Notes: generated by a model from the letters alone, not told the origin. A stretch of DNA of 64,000 bases from JAJFUV01 sp964561215 (GCA_964561215.1 CAZLOS010000009.1:1-64000), one strand, 5' to 3'; shown: positions 36,786-46,902, numbered from the stretch's first letter. A program made the numbers and translations.

Positions 36786-36814
36786 TTGACTGCAACCACA
36801 ATGTGGAATATACT
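36786..36814 (+). promoter_or_regulatory. Sigma70-type promoter of the TonB receptor, with palindrome in the spacer
   Basis: TTGACT (36786-36791) and TATACT (36809-36814) are 17 bases apart, near consensus. Within the spacer, CCACAATGTGG (36796-36806) is a perfect 11-base palindrome, positioned so that a bound repressor would block RNA polymerase. The start codon lies 38 bases past the -10 box. The rest of the roughly 385-base gap before the gene holds the G10 tract and the palindrome at 36765; I see no gene in it. Confidence 0.65.
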
Positions 36815-36852
36815 TTGACATTCTAAGTAAAGTTATGCAAAGGAGCCTTCTG

Positions 36853-39800
36853 ATGCGAAAACTTCGCAGTTCGCTTTGGGCGCTTGCGGGCGTCTTTCTG
36901 CTAGCCTGCTCCGTGGCCGCGCAAGTGAAATCCAGTGCGATCACGGGTGTAATCACGGACTCGTCCGGCGCCCGCGTTCCGCAGGCGGCGGTAACGGTCA
37001 TAAACGAAGCGACCAACGTGAGCTCGGTGACGCAGGGCAGTGATGCCGGCGATTTCACGGTGCCGTACCTGTCGGCCGGACGCTATACCCTCATTGTGAA
37101 GGCCACCGGGTTCCAAACCTACCGGAAAACCGGGATCACGATGAACAGCGCAACGACCGTGCGCGCGGATGCCCAGTTGGTCACCGGGAGTGTGAATACC
37201 AGCATCGATGTCAAAGCTGAGACGTTGACTCTCCAAACGGAAAACCCGACTGTGCAGAGCACGATCAATCAACAACTGATCAAGGATCTTCCGAATATCA
37301 ACAACAACCCCCTCTATTACGCGACGCTGCAAGCTGGCGTGGTAGGAACCCCGATGATGTACAACAGCAAAGCGTTGGGCGTCGGGTATACGGATCGCCA
37401 AGCCATGTCGGCCACCCGTGTCAACGGTGGACCGCTGGGGACGAATGACGTCCAGTTGGACGGCATCTCAGTCCAGGGTGCCGCATGGCACGAAACGGCT
37501 GTTGTTCCAGACCGCGACGCGCTGCAGGAGGTGCGAGTTGCCACCAACACCTTCTCGGCGGATGTGGGCAATGCCCAGGGATTGATTTCGATGGTTACCA
37601 AGGGCGGAACCAACCAGTTCCATGGCGGACTCAAGTATCGCGCACGCAACGAGGCTTTGAACGCCAACGGGCTCCGCAACAACGCCTATGGCATCAAACG
37701 CGCCAAATACCGGGTGAACGAATACGGCGGCTACGTCGGTGGCCCGGTGGTTCTCCCGAAGCTTTTCAATGGGAAAGACAAGCTCTTCTTTTTTGTGAAC
37801 TATTCGCGGTTGGACCATAAGGATCCGGACAACTTCCTGGGGACGGTCCCGACGGCGCAGGAGCGGGTCGGTGATTTCAGTTCCACGCTGATCAGGGATT
37901 GGAGTGGGAACCCCGTAAACGTCAACATCTTCGATCCGTACAGCTCGGTGCTAATTCCCGGCAGCAGCACTCTCGTCGAGCGCACGCAGTATCCCGGCAA
38001 CGTCATCACCAACCCCGATCCGCACGGTCTGAAGATCGCGCAGGCATATCCGTTGCCGAATCACACGCCTATCGATGCGTACAATCACGGTAACTACGCG
38101 TTCAACGGCACGATCCCGGTTGTGCGCAACACTCTTTCGACCAGGGCCGATTTCCGGCCGACGAACCTGCACTCCTTCTACTTTTCTTTTGGCGAATCGT
38201 GGGGCTCGTCCACACCGCCGAACCGGTGGGGCGCGGACAATCCTTTCATCAATATAGCGTCGCCCGGTGTCAGCAACGACAAGAATCCCTACGCCGCCTT
38301 GGGCGATACCATTACCCTCAACCCGACTACCGTACTCGACGTCCGTTACGGTCTGACGCACATTCACACCGCGTCCAGTGTCCCGGCCGGAACCGGATTC
38401 AACTACGCCGACTATGGCATGCCCTCCAACGTGCAGGCTCTGGTTGCGATGGCTGGAACGGCGCCCTCAATCGGGGGCTTCAATGCGTGGACCGAGCTGA
38501 ACAATGACTCCTGGATGCGCAAGGCGGAAAACCAGTTGAACCACGTCCTCACCGGCAGCATCACCAAGATGCAAGGCAGATGGACCCTCAAAGCCGGGGG
38601 TGAGTACCGTGTTTACCTTGGCAACTGGCAGGATCTTCAATATGCCACGCCGGCTATCGGCGTTTGGCAGCAGGGAACCATGGCCACCGGACGCTATGGG
38701 GACATCTACGGCAACAACTCCGGCCTAATCACGACCCCCGCGGACTCCGGCGCCGCCGGCGCCATCATCATGACCGGCGCTACAGGCTGGTATCTTGGCA
38801 GCGGGACTACTACCAAGCCCGCGGTGGCCGCCAAGTACGGTGCCATCTATACCCAGAACGACTGGAAGGCCACCGACAAACTGACCTTGAACCTGGGATT
38901 GCGTTACGAAGTGCAGCCTGGGCCGACGGAACGGTACAACCGCATGTCGGCCTATAGCCTGACCGAAAAGAACCCCTACGTGACCGGATTGAGCAGCGTG
39001 GCGAACGCGAATCCGCTCGGGGCCAACGGAGCGGTTGTCTTCCCGGGTCAAAACGGCCTGCCTCGCAACCTCTGGACCACCAGTTGGGACAACATCTCGC
39101 CCCGCGTCGGTGCGGCTTACCGGTTGACCGACTCGACCGTATTGCGCGGCGGCTACGGGAGGATCTATGCGCCGAGTAACACCGGTTTCAATGCCAACGG
39201 AAGTTTCTATGGCACAGGCCCTTACTCGCCCGGAGCCAACTGGATTCCTTACGGATTGACTCCCAGCACGGGCGTGCCGATCGGCCGGTTTAGCGATCCG
39301 CAGAATACACAGATCGTCGCAGCGGCCGGGAACACTCCTGCTCCGACCGATTATTGCTGCAACGGCGGCTGGGTCCTTCAGAACGGGTACAAGAACGCCC
39401 GCATGGACCAGTGGAACGCCTTCGTTGAGCGGAACCTCGGCCGCGACTGGATGGTTTCCGCCGGCTACGTGGGATCGCACGGCACTAACTTGAACTGGAA
39501 CGCATACCCGGTATCAGGGGGATGGAACATTCCGGATTCAACCCTTGCCGCTTGGCGCGGCGCCTGGATCGCGTCTAACGGCTTGAGCAACCCGGCTTCT
39601 GCGTTGGTCTCGAATCCCGCACCGGCACTGATCGGGTATGCCGGTGGTACGACGATCGGCACTATGAGGTCTCAGCTTCCCTATCTCGGGTTGTACGGCG
39701 CAACCTATCAGGCCACTGCCGGCAGCTCGAACTACAACGCCCTGCAAGTCAAGGCGGAGCGCGCGATGTCGAACGGCCTCCAACTGATGCTCAACTACAC

Positions 39801-40620
39801 CTGGTCGAAGACCACGGGCATTACGGGCGGCACGGCCGGTTCCACCATGGCCGAAACGCAACTCGGGAATTCCGTGAATGCGGCTGGCGGCATTGATTAT
39901 CGCAACCTTGAAAACAACAGTGGTCTGCAAGGCTTCGATATCCCGCACCGGTTCGTGGCGGTGGCGTCCTACCTTCTGCCCACCGGCAAGGGCAAGGCGC
40001 TTGATCCACAGAACTCCGTTGTACGAGCGATCGTCGGCGACTGGCAGCTCTCCTCTGTCGTGACTCTGCAGAGCGGCATGCCATTCGGCCCCAGTTGCGG
40101 CACGATGAACGGACGCTGCAACCGGGTGGAAGGGGAGCCCATTGAGGTGCCCGAGAATCTGCAAGGCTGGTACGACGGCAAGACGCAGGTCACTCTCCCG
40201 AACGGGCGCACGATCACCCCGTCCGCCCATACTTACTTAAAGTGGAATCCGGACCTGTTCACGGCACCGATCGTGCAGTTGCCGAACGGCAAGTATCAGT
40301 CGGACATCTACCAATGGGGCACCACCTCGATGTATCAGGGATGGCTGCGGACTCCTGGTTTCCACAATGTGAACCTGTCGGTTAACCGCATCATCACAGT
40401 CAAAGAGGGCATTCAGATGGAACTGGTCGGCGAAGCCACCAACCTTCTCAATGCGACCCAGTTTGGATCGAGGGTGGTCAATGCAAGCGTCTCTCCCACG
40501 CTCAGAGACAATCCGGCAACGAACACCCACGTTGGTCAGAACGGATCTAACTTCGGTGCCATGACGATGACTTTCATGGAGCCGAGGCAGATTACACTCT
40601 CCATCCGTTTGCGATTCTGA
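36853..40620 (+). CDS. Oar-type TonB-dependent outer-membrane receptor
   Basis: About 1255 residues. A signal peptide (SLWALAGVFLLACSVAAQ) is followed by a carboxypeptidase-regulatory-like beta domain (ITGVITDSSGARVPQAAVTV), a TonB plug (TVQSTINQQLIKDLPNINNN) and a long beta barrel ending in aromatic LSIRLRF. This is the Oar/CarboxypepD_reg family greatly expanded in Acidobacteria, thought to import glycan-derived or other large substrates. I chose ATG 36853 because AGGAG lies seven bases before it; an ATG at 36835 has no such site. The neighbours are a divergent ROK regulator and several hydrolases. Confidence 0.92.
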   Translation: MRKLRSSLWALAGVFLLACSVAAQVKSSAITGVITDSSGARVPQAAVTVINEATNVSSVTQGSDAGDFTVPYLSAGRYTLIVKATGFQTYRKTGITMNSATTVRADAQLVTGSVNTSIDVKAETLTLQTENPTVQSTINQQLIKDLPNINNNPLYYATLQAGVVGTPMMYNSKALGVGYTDRQAMSATRVNGGPLGTNDVQLDGISVQGAAWHETAVVPDRDALQEVRVATNTFSADVGNAQGLISMVTKGGTNQFHGGLKYRARNEALNANGLRNNAYGIKRAKYRVNEYGGYVGGPVVLPKLFNGKDKLFFFVNYSRLDHKDPDNFLGTVPTAQERVGDFSSTLIRDWSGNPVNVNIFDPYSSVLIPGSSTLVERTQYPGNVITNPDPHGLKIAQAYPLPNHTPIDAYNHGNYAFNGTIPVVRNTLSTRADFRPTNLHSFYFSFGESWGSSTPPNRWGADNPFINIASPGVSNDKNPYAALGDTITLNPTTVLDVRYGLTHIHTASSVPAGTGFNYADYGMPSNVQALVAMAGTAPSIGGFNAWTELNNDSWMRKAENQLNHVLTGSITKMQGRWTLKAGGEYRVYLGNWQDLQYATPAIGVWQQGTMATGRYGDIYGNNSGLITTPADSGAAGAIIMTGATGWYLGSGTTTKPAVAAKYGAIYTQNDWKATDKLTLNLGLRYEVQPGPTERYNRMSAYSLTEKNPYVTGLSSVANANPLGANGAVVFPGQNGLPRNLWTTSWDNISPRVGAAYRLTDSTVLRGGYGRIYAPSNTGFNANGSFYGTGPYSPGANWIPYGLTPSTGVPIGRFSDPQNTQIVAAAGNTPAPTDYCCNGGWVLQNGYKNARMDQWNAFVERNLGRDWMVSAGYVGSHGTNLNWNAYPVSGGWNIPDSTLAAWRGAWIASNGLSNPASALVSNPAPALIGYAGGTTIGTMRSQLPYLGLYGATYQATAGSSNYNALQVKAERAMSNGLQLMLNYTWSKTTGITGGTAGSTMAETQLGNSVNAAGGIDYRNLENNSGLQGFDIPHRFVAVASYLLPTGKGKALDPQNSVVRAIVGDWQLSSVVTLQSGMPFGPSCGTMNGRCNRVEGEPIEVPENLQGWYDGKTQVTLPNGRTITPSAHTYLKWNPDLFTAPIVQLPNGKYQSDIYQWGTTSMYQGWLRTPGFHNVNLSVNRIITVKEGIQMELVGEATNLLNATQFGSRVVNASVSPTLRDNPATNTHVGQNGSNFGAMTMTFMEPRQITLSIRLRF

Positions 40621-40644
40621 CATTGCGCAAGCGGAAAACGGCAT

Positions 40645-40672
40645 CCTCCCCACCGCTCAGGCGGTGGGGAGG
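40645..40672 (+). terminator. Hairpin after the TonB receptor gene
   Basis: A perfect 12-base stem CCTCCCCACCGC / GCGGTGGGGAGG with a TCAG loop, 25 bases after the stop codon. There is no T-run, but stability is very high; it likely terminates or separates this transcript from the next gene. Confidence 0.6.
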
Positions 40673-40724
40673 CCCCTACCCTCTCTCAACGATTCATTGA
40701 CAAGATTCCGGCAGGAAAAACAGT

Positions 40725-42224
40725 ATGCACAGACGCCAGTTTCTTCAGTGGGGGATCACCCCGGCAGTGGCGGGTCTGGCGGCGGAGCGGGTTTCTTCGG
40801 CTCGCCCGGGAGTCGCCGCTCCGGACGGCGGCGCGCCGCCCGTCATGCGTTCCTACACACAGGCGGATCACCGGCGGCGGTTGGAGAACATTGCCCGCTG
40901 CGAACAGTCCATTCGCGGCTGTCTGAGAAGGCACCTGATTACGGACTATCTTCCTGGCCAGGTCTGCTACAACCTGGGCGAGTATCCGAGCCGGAAGCGG
41001 TGGAGCCCGGACGAGCGCGACGAGGTTGAACTCGATCGACTACGCGACAGTGGAGTCCGGCTCATCCAGACCATGGAGGAGTGGAACGACCTGCTCCGGC
41101 TGTTCGGCGGAACCAAGCTGAGCGCGATCAACCCGGACGGCCTCAGGCGCTTTGTGGATATGGTGCACAAGCGCGGCATGAAACTCCTGCTGTATGCGTC
41201 CACCGGCTACTTCCAGAGGACCGACCCGGACTTCCGGGAGGAGTGGGCGCGTCCCGGAGGCACTCTCAAACTCGCCCACTGGAACATGGCTCGTTGTTCG
41301 CCGGCCAGCCCCGGATGGCGGGCATACCTGCTCCCCCGAATCGCTCGGATTCTGGATGAGTACGGAGCGGACGGCCTGTATAACGACTTTGGTTATCTGC
41401 CTCTTTACCGCAATCCAAAAGACCGGACGCCGGACGAGGTTCTGGCGATGGAAGAAACGCCCGAACACGATGCGGCCCTTGAAGACCTGCTGTCTATCGT
41501 CTACTCCGAGGTGAGACGCCGCGGAGGGATATACAAAGTCCACCAGGACGGCGCGCTTTGCCCGAAGACCATCAGTAAGGTCTACGACTATCTGTGGGTG
41601 GGCGAGGGTGAATCGAACGCGGACAAGGTGCGGGAGAATGTGAAGAATCACCCTCCGTACGTCGTCCCATGTCTTGACATGGGCGCGACTAAGATCGACA
41701 GCGAGGACGACAAGTACTTGCACTCGATCCCTTACATGCAATTCCCTCTGTTGCTTGCAGGGCGACCTTTCACAGCCGAGCGGGTGGAGGTGCCCGGCGT
41801 CAAGTACTACTCCGGCCCTTGGGAAGTGCGTTGGCGTGAAATGTTGGAATTCTATCGTGCCCATCCCCATGGCCCCTACAGCTACGGGCCCTGGGACTCG
41901 TTCCCCGGAAACCCGGAGACGCGTCCAACTCACGCACGTTGGCTGAAGCGATATCTCAACCTTGTCGAAGACGGTACGCGAGCGTATCTGGAAATCCACG
42001 CGAGTACGCTGTTTCCGCGCCCATTACCCAATGGGGTGGTTGCATCCGCGTTCGCAAACCGGGATCTGTGGATGGTTCTCGCCAATTACAATAGGGCATC
42101 CGCCGAGGTCGAGATTGCTGAGCCGTATGTCGATCCTTTCCGCGCCGGTTCCCCGGCGCAAGCCGTCTGGGCGCTTGCTCCACGTTCGCTCCTGATTCTC
42201 CGCCGGCCATCCAAAGCCGCCTGA
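40725..42224 (+). CDS. Exported TIM-barrel glycosidase-like protein
   Basis: A 499-residue protein with an exported N-terminus (MHRRQFLQWGITPAVAGLAA, resembling a weak Tat signal). The core has barrel features: LRRFVDMVHKRGMKLLLYAST, ARILDEYGADGLYNDFGYLP with a possible catalytic Asp, and a late DKYLHSIPYMQFPLLLAG. The C-terminus has a short beta domain. It resembles uncharacterised hydrolases related to GH36 or DUF6259-like barrels, but I cannot name a family firmly. It follows the TonB receptor in the same direction and probably belongs to the same carbohydrate locus. Confidence 0.55.
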   Translation: MHRRQFLQWGITPAVAGLAAERVSSARPGVAAPDGGAPPVMRSYTQADHRRRLENIARCEQSIRGCLRRHLITDYLPGQVCYNLGEYPSRKRWSPDERDEVELDRLRDSGVRLIQTMEEWNDLLRLFGGTKLSAINPDGLRRFVDMVHKRGMKLLLYASTGYFQRTDPDFREEWARPGGTLKLAHWNMARCSPASPGWRAYLLPRIARILDEYGADGLYNDFGYLPLYRNPKDRTPDEVLAMEETPEHDAALEDLLSIVYSEVRRRGGIYKVHQDGALCPKTISKVYDYLWVGEGESNADKVRENVKNHPPYVVPCLDMGATKIDSEDDKYLHSIPYMQFPLLLAGRPFTAERVEVPGVKYYSGPWEVRWREMLEFYRAHPHGPYSYGPWDSFPGNPETRPTHARWLKRYLNLVEDGTRAYLEIHASTLFPRPLPNGVVASAFANRDLWMVLANYNRASAEVEIAEPYVDPFRAGSPAQAVWALAPRSLLILRRPSKAA

Positions 42225-42286
42225 AACATAGGCCTCAATCGCGCCCGGCGGCCTACGGAACGGCGCATTTTCCGCCGATAGGGTGT

Positions 42287-42919
42287 GTGGTGAGGCCCAT
42301 AGCGTCCATTCTGGTCCTGGCTGCGAGCGCCGCTCTCGCCCAGGAGCCCAAGGATCCATACGAGGCCGTTCGTGCCGCCATGGAAGCATCGATCGCCAAG
42401 CAGCGCGCGTCCGTGCGCAGCCAGGTGAAAGCTACTGAAGCCGGGCAGGACTCCTTCTTTACCGTGCCCTGGCCGCGCCCGGCTGTTCAATATGCCGTTG
42501 CCGGCGAGGGTGACGAACCCGGATGCCAGCCGCTGCCAAAGGCTTTGGTCGGTTCCTACATCGAAGGGCTCGCCGAGCGCGAGGGGCTCACCCCGGATCT
42601 GCTGCGCGCCGTCATCGACAAGGAATCCGGCTACCGGCCATGCGTCGTTTCGAAAAAGGGCGCCATGGGACTGATGCAGCTCATGCCCACGACGGCGGCT
42701 GAATTCGGCGTAAGGAACCCGTTCGACCCGGTGGAGAACCTGGACGCCGGCGCACGGCTGCTGAAAAAGCTCGTGAAACGTTACGGCGGCGACCTGGCGC
42801 TGGCACTGGGCGCGTACAACGCAGGTTCTTCACGCGTGGATTCGGCCGGCGGGATTCCCAAAATCCCGGAGACCGTGGATTACGTCTCCGACATCCTTGA
42901 GAAACTGGAGACGCAGTAG
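42287..42919 (+). CDS. Lytic transglycosylase (SLT domain)
   Basis: A 210-residue periplasmic enzyme with a signal peptide (RPIASILVLAASAALAQ). The C-terminal SLT domain has the catalytic Glu in VIDKESGYRP, then KGAMGLMQLMPTTAAEFGV and LALGAYNAG, all standard motifs of Slt/MltC-like transglycosylases. It cleaves peptidoglycan glycan strands non-hydrolytically. The start is GTG at 42287 or at the next codon. The linker before the domain (residues 20-85) is of low complexity. Confidence 0.9.
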   Translation: MVRPIASILVLAASAALAQEPKDPYEAVRAAMEASIAKQRASVRSQVKATEAGQDSFFTVPWPRPAVQYAVAGEGDEPGCQPLPKALVGSYIEGLAEREGLTPDLLRAVIDKESGYRPCVVSKKGAMGLMQLMPTTAAEFGVRNPFDPVENLDAGARLLKKLVKRYGGDLALALGAYNAGSSRVDSAGGIPKIPETVDYVSDILEKLETQ

Positions 42920-43000
42920 GAAGAAAAAAGGGCGAAAGGAACACCCCACCCGCGGCATGATCCGGAATGAGGATATGCTGGATTGCACGGCGCGACGCCC

Positions 43001-45832
43001 ATGATTGCCTTTCTCGTTCTGGCCCTTTCCGTTGTCGCAATCGTCCTGCTGGTGAAGGTCGGGCGGCTGAAGCAGCGCCTGGAAGAGGCGGAAGAGCGGC
43101 AGCGCGACACCATCGCGCGGGTGTATGCCCTCGAACTCCGGCAGGAGGCGCGTCCCGCGTCTCTTCCTCCGCCGCTGCCTCCTCCAGCCATTGCCGCGCC
43201 CGTTCCATCGCAGATCGAAGAATCCGTTCCGCCTCCGGCCTCGGAGCCGCGTCCTGAATTTGAACCGCTTTCCGAACCGGAGCCTGTCGCCGCACCAGGC
43301 CCCACCTGGGGCGAGCGGATACGCGAGAAGATGCAAGGCGAAGAGTGGGAAGCGGTCGTCGGCGGAAGCTGGCTCAATAAACTGGGCGTGCTGGTGACCG
43401 TGGTCGGGCTGGCGCTGTTCCTGAGCTATTCGCTGAGCCATATGGGACCGGCCGGGCGCGTGGCTGCCGGCTACACGTTGGGCCTGGCGATGCTGGGGTC
43501 CGGGGTAGCGTTGGAACGCCGGCCGCGTTATCTGATTTACGGACGCGGACTCATCGGCGGCGGATGGGCCGCGGTCTACTTCACCTCCTACGCCGCCCAT
43601 GCTCTCGACGCCGCACGGGTGATCCAGGACCCGCGAGCTGGGGCTGTGCTGCTCGCTGTCGTTTCCGCGGCCATGGTGGTACACGCCTTGCGCTACCGTT
43701 CGCAGACGGTCACCGGTCTGACTTATTTTGTCGGCTTTATCACGCTGTCCATCACCCCGGTCACGGCGTTTTCGGTGGCCGCGCTGGTGCCCCTGGCGGT
43801 GTCGCTGGCATACCTGACCTACCGGTTTTCGTGGAACGGCATCGCGGTCGGTGGCGCGATGGGCACCTACGTCGTGTTCCTGGTGAACGCGGCGCGGTCC
43901 ACGGGCGGGAGCCTGGCGGCGGCGCAGACCCTGCTGGTCGTCTACTGGCTGGTGTTCGAAAGCCTCGACATCATGGATGCGGCACGACGATTGGATCGCC
44001 GGGGCGCGATGTACGCGCTCAGCCCGCTCAACGCCATTTGGTTCCTGGTGGCGTCGGCGACCGTTTGGACCCACGCGCAGCCCACGCACATTTACAAGCT
44101 CTGGTTCCTGGCCATGGGGCTGTACCTGGCCGCCACCGTGGTGCGCGCGCGCGTGCGGCCGCCGTCGGGGTTCGCGCCGCAGAGTGGCCCCCTGGTCCGC
44201 TTCTGGGCCGGCGGCTATGAAGGTGCCCTGACTCTGGCCGCCGGTCTGGCTGTCGCCGCGCTGTTCCAATACACCGCGGGCCTGAGGCTCTCGATGTGCC
44301 TGCTTGGCGTTGCGGAACTTCTTTTCCTTGCGGGCGCGTCCCTGAAAGAACGCTATCCCCGCGATTTGGGCAGCGTGCTCTGTGTGCTGCCGGTGTTGCG
44401 TCTGATTGGACTGCACCTGGACGATTCGACGCGCGGCGTGGTGCTCTCCCGCAACCTGCTGCGATGGACGCCGCTGGCCGCGCTCTCGGCCGCGGTGTTC
44501 TACCTTAACCGCACCCTCCGGCCTGCGCGCGTCTACTTCGGCTATGCGGCGGCGGCCTTGGTGGCCCTGATCCTCGGTTACGAGGTGCCGCGCGAGTACA
44601 TCGGCCCGGCATGGGTGCTCTTTGCCGGTGTGCTGTTCGAGTTCGGACTCGATCGCGCGCGCCGCGACTTCCGCTTTCAAGCATACGGCGTAGGTGCCGC
44701 GGCACTCGTGGCGCTGGCGATCGTCAACATTTTCGGGGCTGGCATCACAGCCCCGCGCCCCGACTGGGTCCCGCAGCTTGCCGCTTTGGTCATGCTGTAC
44801 GGGGCGGCGGCGCGGTCGATCGCCTACCGCCCGGAGGCGCTTGCGGAAGGCGAACGCGGCGTGGTGCGCAATGTCTTGTCCGCCGCGGGCAGCGTCATGC
44901 TGGCGACGCTGGCCTGGAACGTGTTGCCTCCGGAACTGGTGGCGGTGGCCTGGGCGCTGGAAGGCCTGCTGCTGGTGGAACTCGGCTTCGCGCTGCGCAT
45001 CCCATTCCTGGAATACCAGGGACATGCGGCCGGCGCGCTGGCATTCGGGCGGCTGTTCGTGGCGAACTTCACGGGCACCGGAATCACGGGGGTTATATCG
45101 CACCGCGCGCTTACGGTGCTGCCCATCATCGTCGTCCACTACTACTTATGGAAGCGCCTGCGCGAGCAGGGCCGGACGTTGCTCTGCCGGGTCTATCTCT
45201 ACACGTCGGCGTTTCTCGCATTCGTTCTCATGCGCTTTGAACTCGGGCGCGTGTTCACGGTAACGGGTTGGAGCGTGTTCGCGCTGGCGCTGCTCGCGCT
45301 CGGTCTCCGCTACCGGCTGGATGATCTCCGCTGGCAGAGTTACCTGCTCTCCATCGCGGCGTTCATCAGAAGCTGGAATACCAACTTCTACATCCCCGAA
45401 AGCCTGGGCGGGTGGCGAATGCGCGTGCTGACGGGCGCCATCGTCATCGCATGTTTCTATGCGGGCGAGTTTCTGTGTCCGCGCCGTGCGGTGGATCGAA
45501 TCGGCGCGCGGGCGCGGGTCATGTTCTCGGTGCTCGCAACGCTACTGCTGGCGGTGCTGCTGTACTACGAAGTCTCCGGCGCGCTGCTCACCGTGGCCTG
45601 GGGGTTGGAGGGCGTGGCGCTGATGGTGGCGGGGTTCAGCTTGCGCGAGCGCAGCATGAGGCTGTCCGGGTTGACGCTGCTGGGCGTCTGCATCGGCAAG
45701 CTGTTCTTCTACGACCTCCGCCGCCTGGATACGCCGCACCGCATCCTTTCCTTCATCTTGCTCGGCCTGTTCCTGCTGGGCGTTTCCTGGATCTACACGC
45801 GCTTTCGCGATGCGATCCGGCGGTACCTGTGA
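43001..45832 (+). CDS. DUF2339 polytopic membrane protein
   Basis: About 943 residues. The N-terminal helix (MIAFLVLALSVVAIVLLVKV) is followed by a short coiled coil (GRLKQRLEEAEERQRD) and a proline-rich linker. The DUF2339 signature WLNKLGVLVTVVGLALFLSY comes next, and then some two dozen hydrophobic helices run to the end. The family is widespread in gram-negatives and its function is unknown; large paralogues are usual. I chose ATG 43001 because the transmembrane helix begins there. The M48 gene starts eight bases after its stop, so the two are likely cotranscribed. Confidence 0.82.
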   Translation: MIAFLVLALSVVAIVLLVKVGRLKQRLEEAEERQRDTIARVYALELRQEARPASLPPPLPPPAIAAPVPSQIEESVPPPASEPRPEFEPLSEPEPVAAPGPTWGERIREKMQGEEWEAVVGGSWLNKLGVLVTVVGLALFLSYSLSHMGPAGRVAAGYTLGLAMLGSGVALERRPRYLIYGRGLIGGGWAAVYFTSYAAHALDAARVIQDPRAGAVLLAVVSAAMVVHALRYRSQTVTGLTYFVGFITLSITPVTAFSVAALVPLAVSLAYLTYRFSWNGIAVGGAMGTYVVFLVNAARSTGGSLAAAQTLLVVYWLVFESLDIMDAARRLDRRGAMYALSPLNAIWFLVASATVWTHAQPTHIYKLWFLAMGLYLAATVVRARVRPPSGFAPQSGPLVRFWAGGYEGALTLAAGLAVAALFQYTAGLRLSMCLLGVAELLFLAGASLKERYPRDLGSVLCVLPVLRLIGLHLDDSTRGVVLSRNLLRWTPLAALSAAVFYLNRTLRPARVYFGYAAAALVALILGYEVPREYIGPAWVLFAGVLFEFGLDRARRDFRFQAYGVGAAALVALAIVNIFGAGITAPRPDWVPQLAALVMLYGAAARSIAYRPEALAEGERGVVRNVLSAAGSVMLATLAWNVLPPELVAVAWALEGLLLVELGFALRIPFLEYQGHAAGALAFGRLFVANFTGTGITGVISHRALTVLPIIVVHYYLWKRLREQGRTLLCRVYLYTSAFLAFVLMRFELGRVFTVTGWSVFALALLALGLRYRLDDLRWQSYLLSIAAFIRSWNTNFYIPESLGGWRMRVLTGAIVIACFYAGEFLCPRRAVDRIGARARVMFSVLATLLLAVLLYYEVSGALLTVAWGLEGVALMVAGFSLRERSMRLSGLTLLGVCIGKLFFYDLRRLDTPHRILSFILLGLFLLGVSWIYTRFRDAIRRYL

Positions 45833-45840
45833 GGCTCGCC

Positions 45841-46749
45841 ATGGTGAAACGATTCCCACTGATCCTGGTGGTGCTTTTCGCGGTGGGCTGCGCGGCCGCG
45901 GTGATGTTTGGCACGCGGCAGCCGGAGGTGAGCATGGCGAGCGTGTTGGAGATCTGGGGCGACGTGCTTCGCGACGCCGACCAGGCCGGCTTGCGGATGA
46001 CGCGCGTGAGCGATGCCGAGGAAATGCGGTTGGGCCGGAACCTGGCGGCCGCTTCTCCCTGGCCGCCTGCCACGGATCCCACCTGGCAGGCCTACGTCGA
46101 GGACGTGGGTCGCGCCCTCACGTCTCACGTACGCCGGCCCGGGATTCAATATCAGTTCCACGTTGTCGAACAGCCCACCCCCAACGCCTTCGCCGTTGCC
46201 GGCGGGCACGTGTACATCACCACGGGGATGCTCGCGCTGCTCGAGACGGAAGCGGAACTCGCGTCGGTTCTGGGGCACGAGATATCGCACGTCGATCTGC
46301 GCCACTGCGTCGAGCGCTACCAGTACGAGCTGAAGCTGGGGAAAGTGCACGCCGCGGCGGCGGGACAGATGGTGGACATGTTCCGCACGCTGGGTTCGGT
46401 CGAATACGCCAAGTATCAGGAGATGGACGCCGACGCGCAGGGCGTGAGGTTGGCGATCGAATCCGGCTACAACCCGGATGCGGCCGTGTGCGTATTCTAT
46501 CGCCTGAACCGGCTGGCGGCGGGGCGCGGGCGGCGTGTTGAAAAATCCCCGGTGGCAGAGTCCGCTCGTGTGGCGGGACAGGCCTTGGATGACTACTTCC
46601 GCAGCCATCCGCCGTCGACCGATCGGGCCATGCTTCTGAATGAACAAGTGCGTCGCTATCGGGCGAGCGGCGCGGTATCCGGCGCACCGTATGAGGGCCG
46701 CGAGAACTACCAGCGGCGCATCGCCGCCAGCCGCCAGCGCTTCAGTTAA
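45841..46749 (+). CDS. M48-family metalloprotease, lipoprotein
   Basis: A 302-residue protein with a lipobox at the end of its signal peptide (FPLILVVLFAVGCAAA), so probably membrane-anchored on the periplasmic side. The zinc site HEISH is in LGHEISHVDLRHC, and the third ligand is probably Glu in YQEMDADAQGVRLA. This resembles BepA/LoiP-like proteases of outer-membrane quality control. The usual C-terminal TPR domain of BepA is absent. It lies in one direction with the DUF2339 gene. Confidence 0.88.
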   Translation: MVKRFPLILVVLFAVGCAAAVMFGTRQPEVSMASVLEIWGDVLRDADQAGLRMTRVSDAEEMRLGRNLAAASPWPPATDPTWQAYVEDVGRALTSHVRRPGIQYQFHVVEQPTPNAFAVAGGHVYITTGMLALLETEAELASVLGHEISHVDLRHCVERYQYELKLGKVHAAAAGQMVDMFRTLGSVEYAKYQEMDADAQGVRLAIESGYNPDAAVCVFYRLNRLAAGRGRRVEKSPVAESARVAGQALDDYFRSHPPSTDRAMLLNEQVRRYRASGAVSGAPYEGRENYQRRIAASRQRFS

Positions 46750-46902
46750 TGCCTGGCGGATTCTCCGGTCACAGCTTTTCGCCGCGTTCTGACAATCTCC
46801 GCGAACCCGATGAAAACTCATAGACTTCCGCGCCGCCGGCGACCGCGCGCGCAACCGTCGCGCGCTTGCCAATCTCCCAACGCCTGCTAATATGCCATCG
46901 GG

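Noticed and set aside
42830..45139. A 769-codon frame antisense to the DUF2339 gene
   Set aside because: Arg/Gln/His-rich composition without motifs; a shadow of the real gene.
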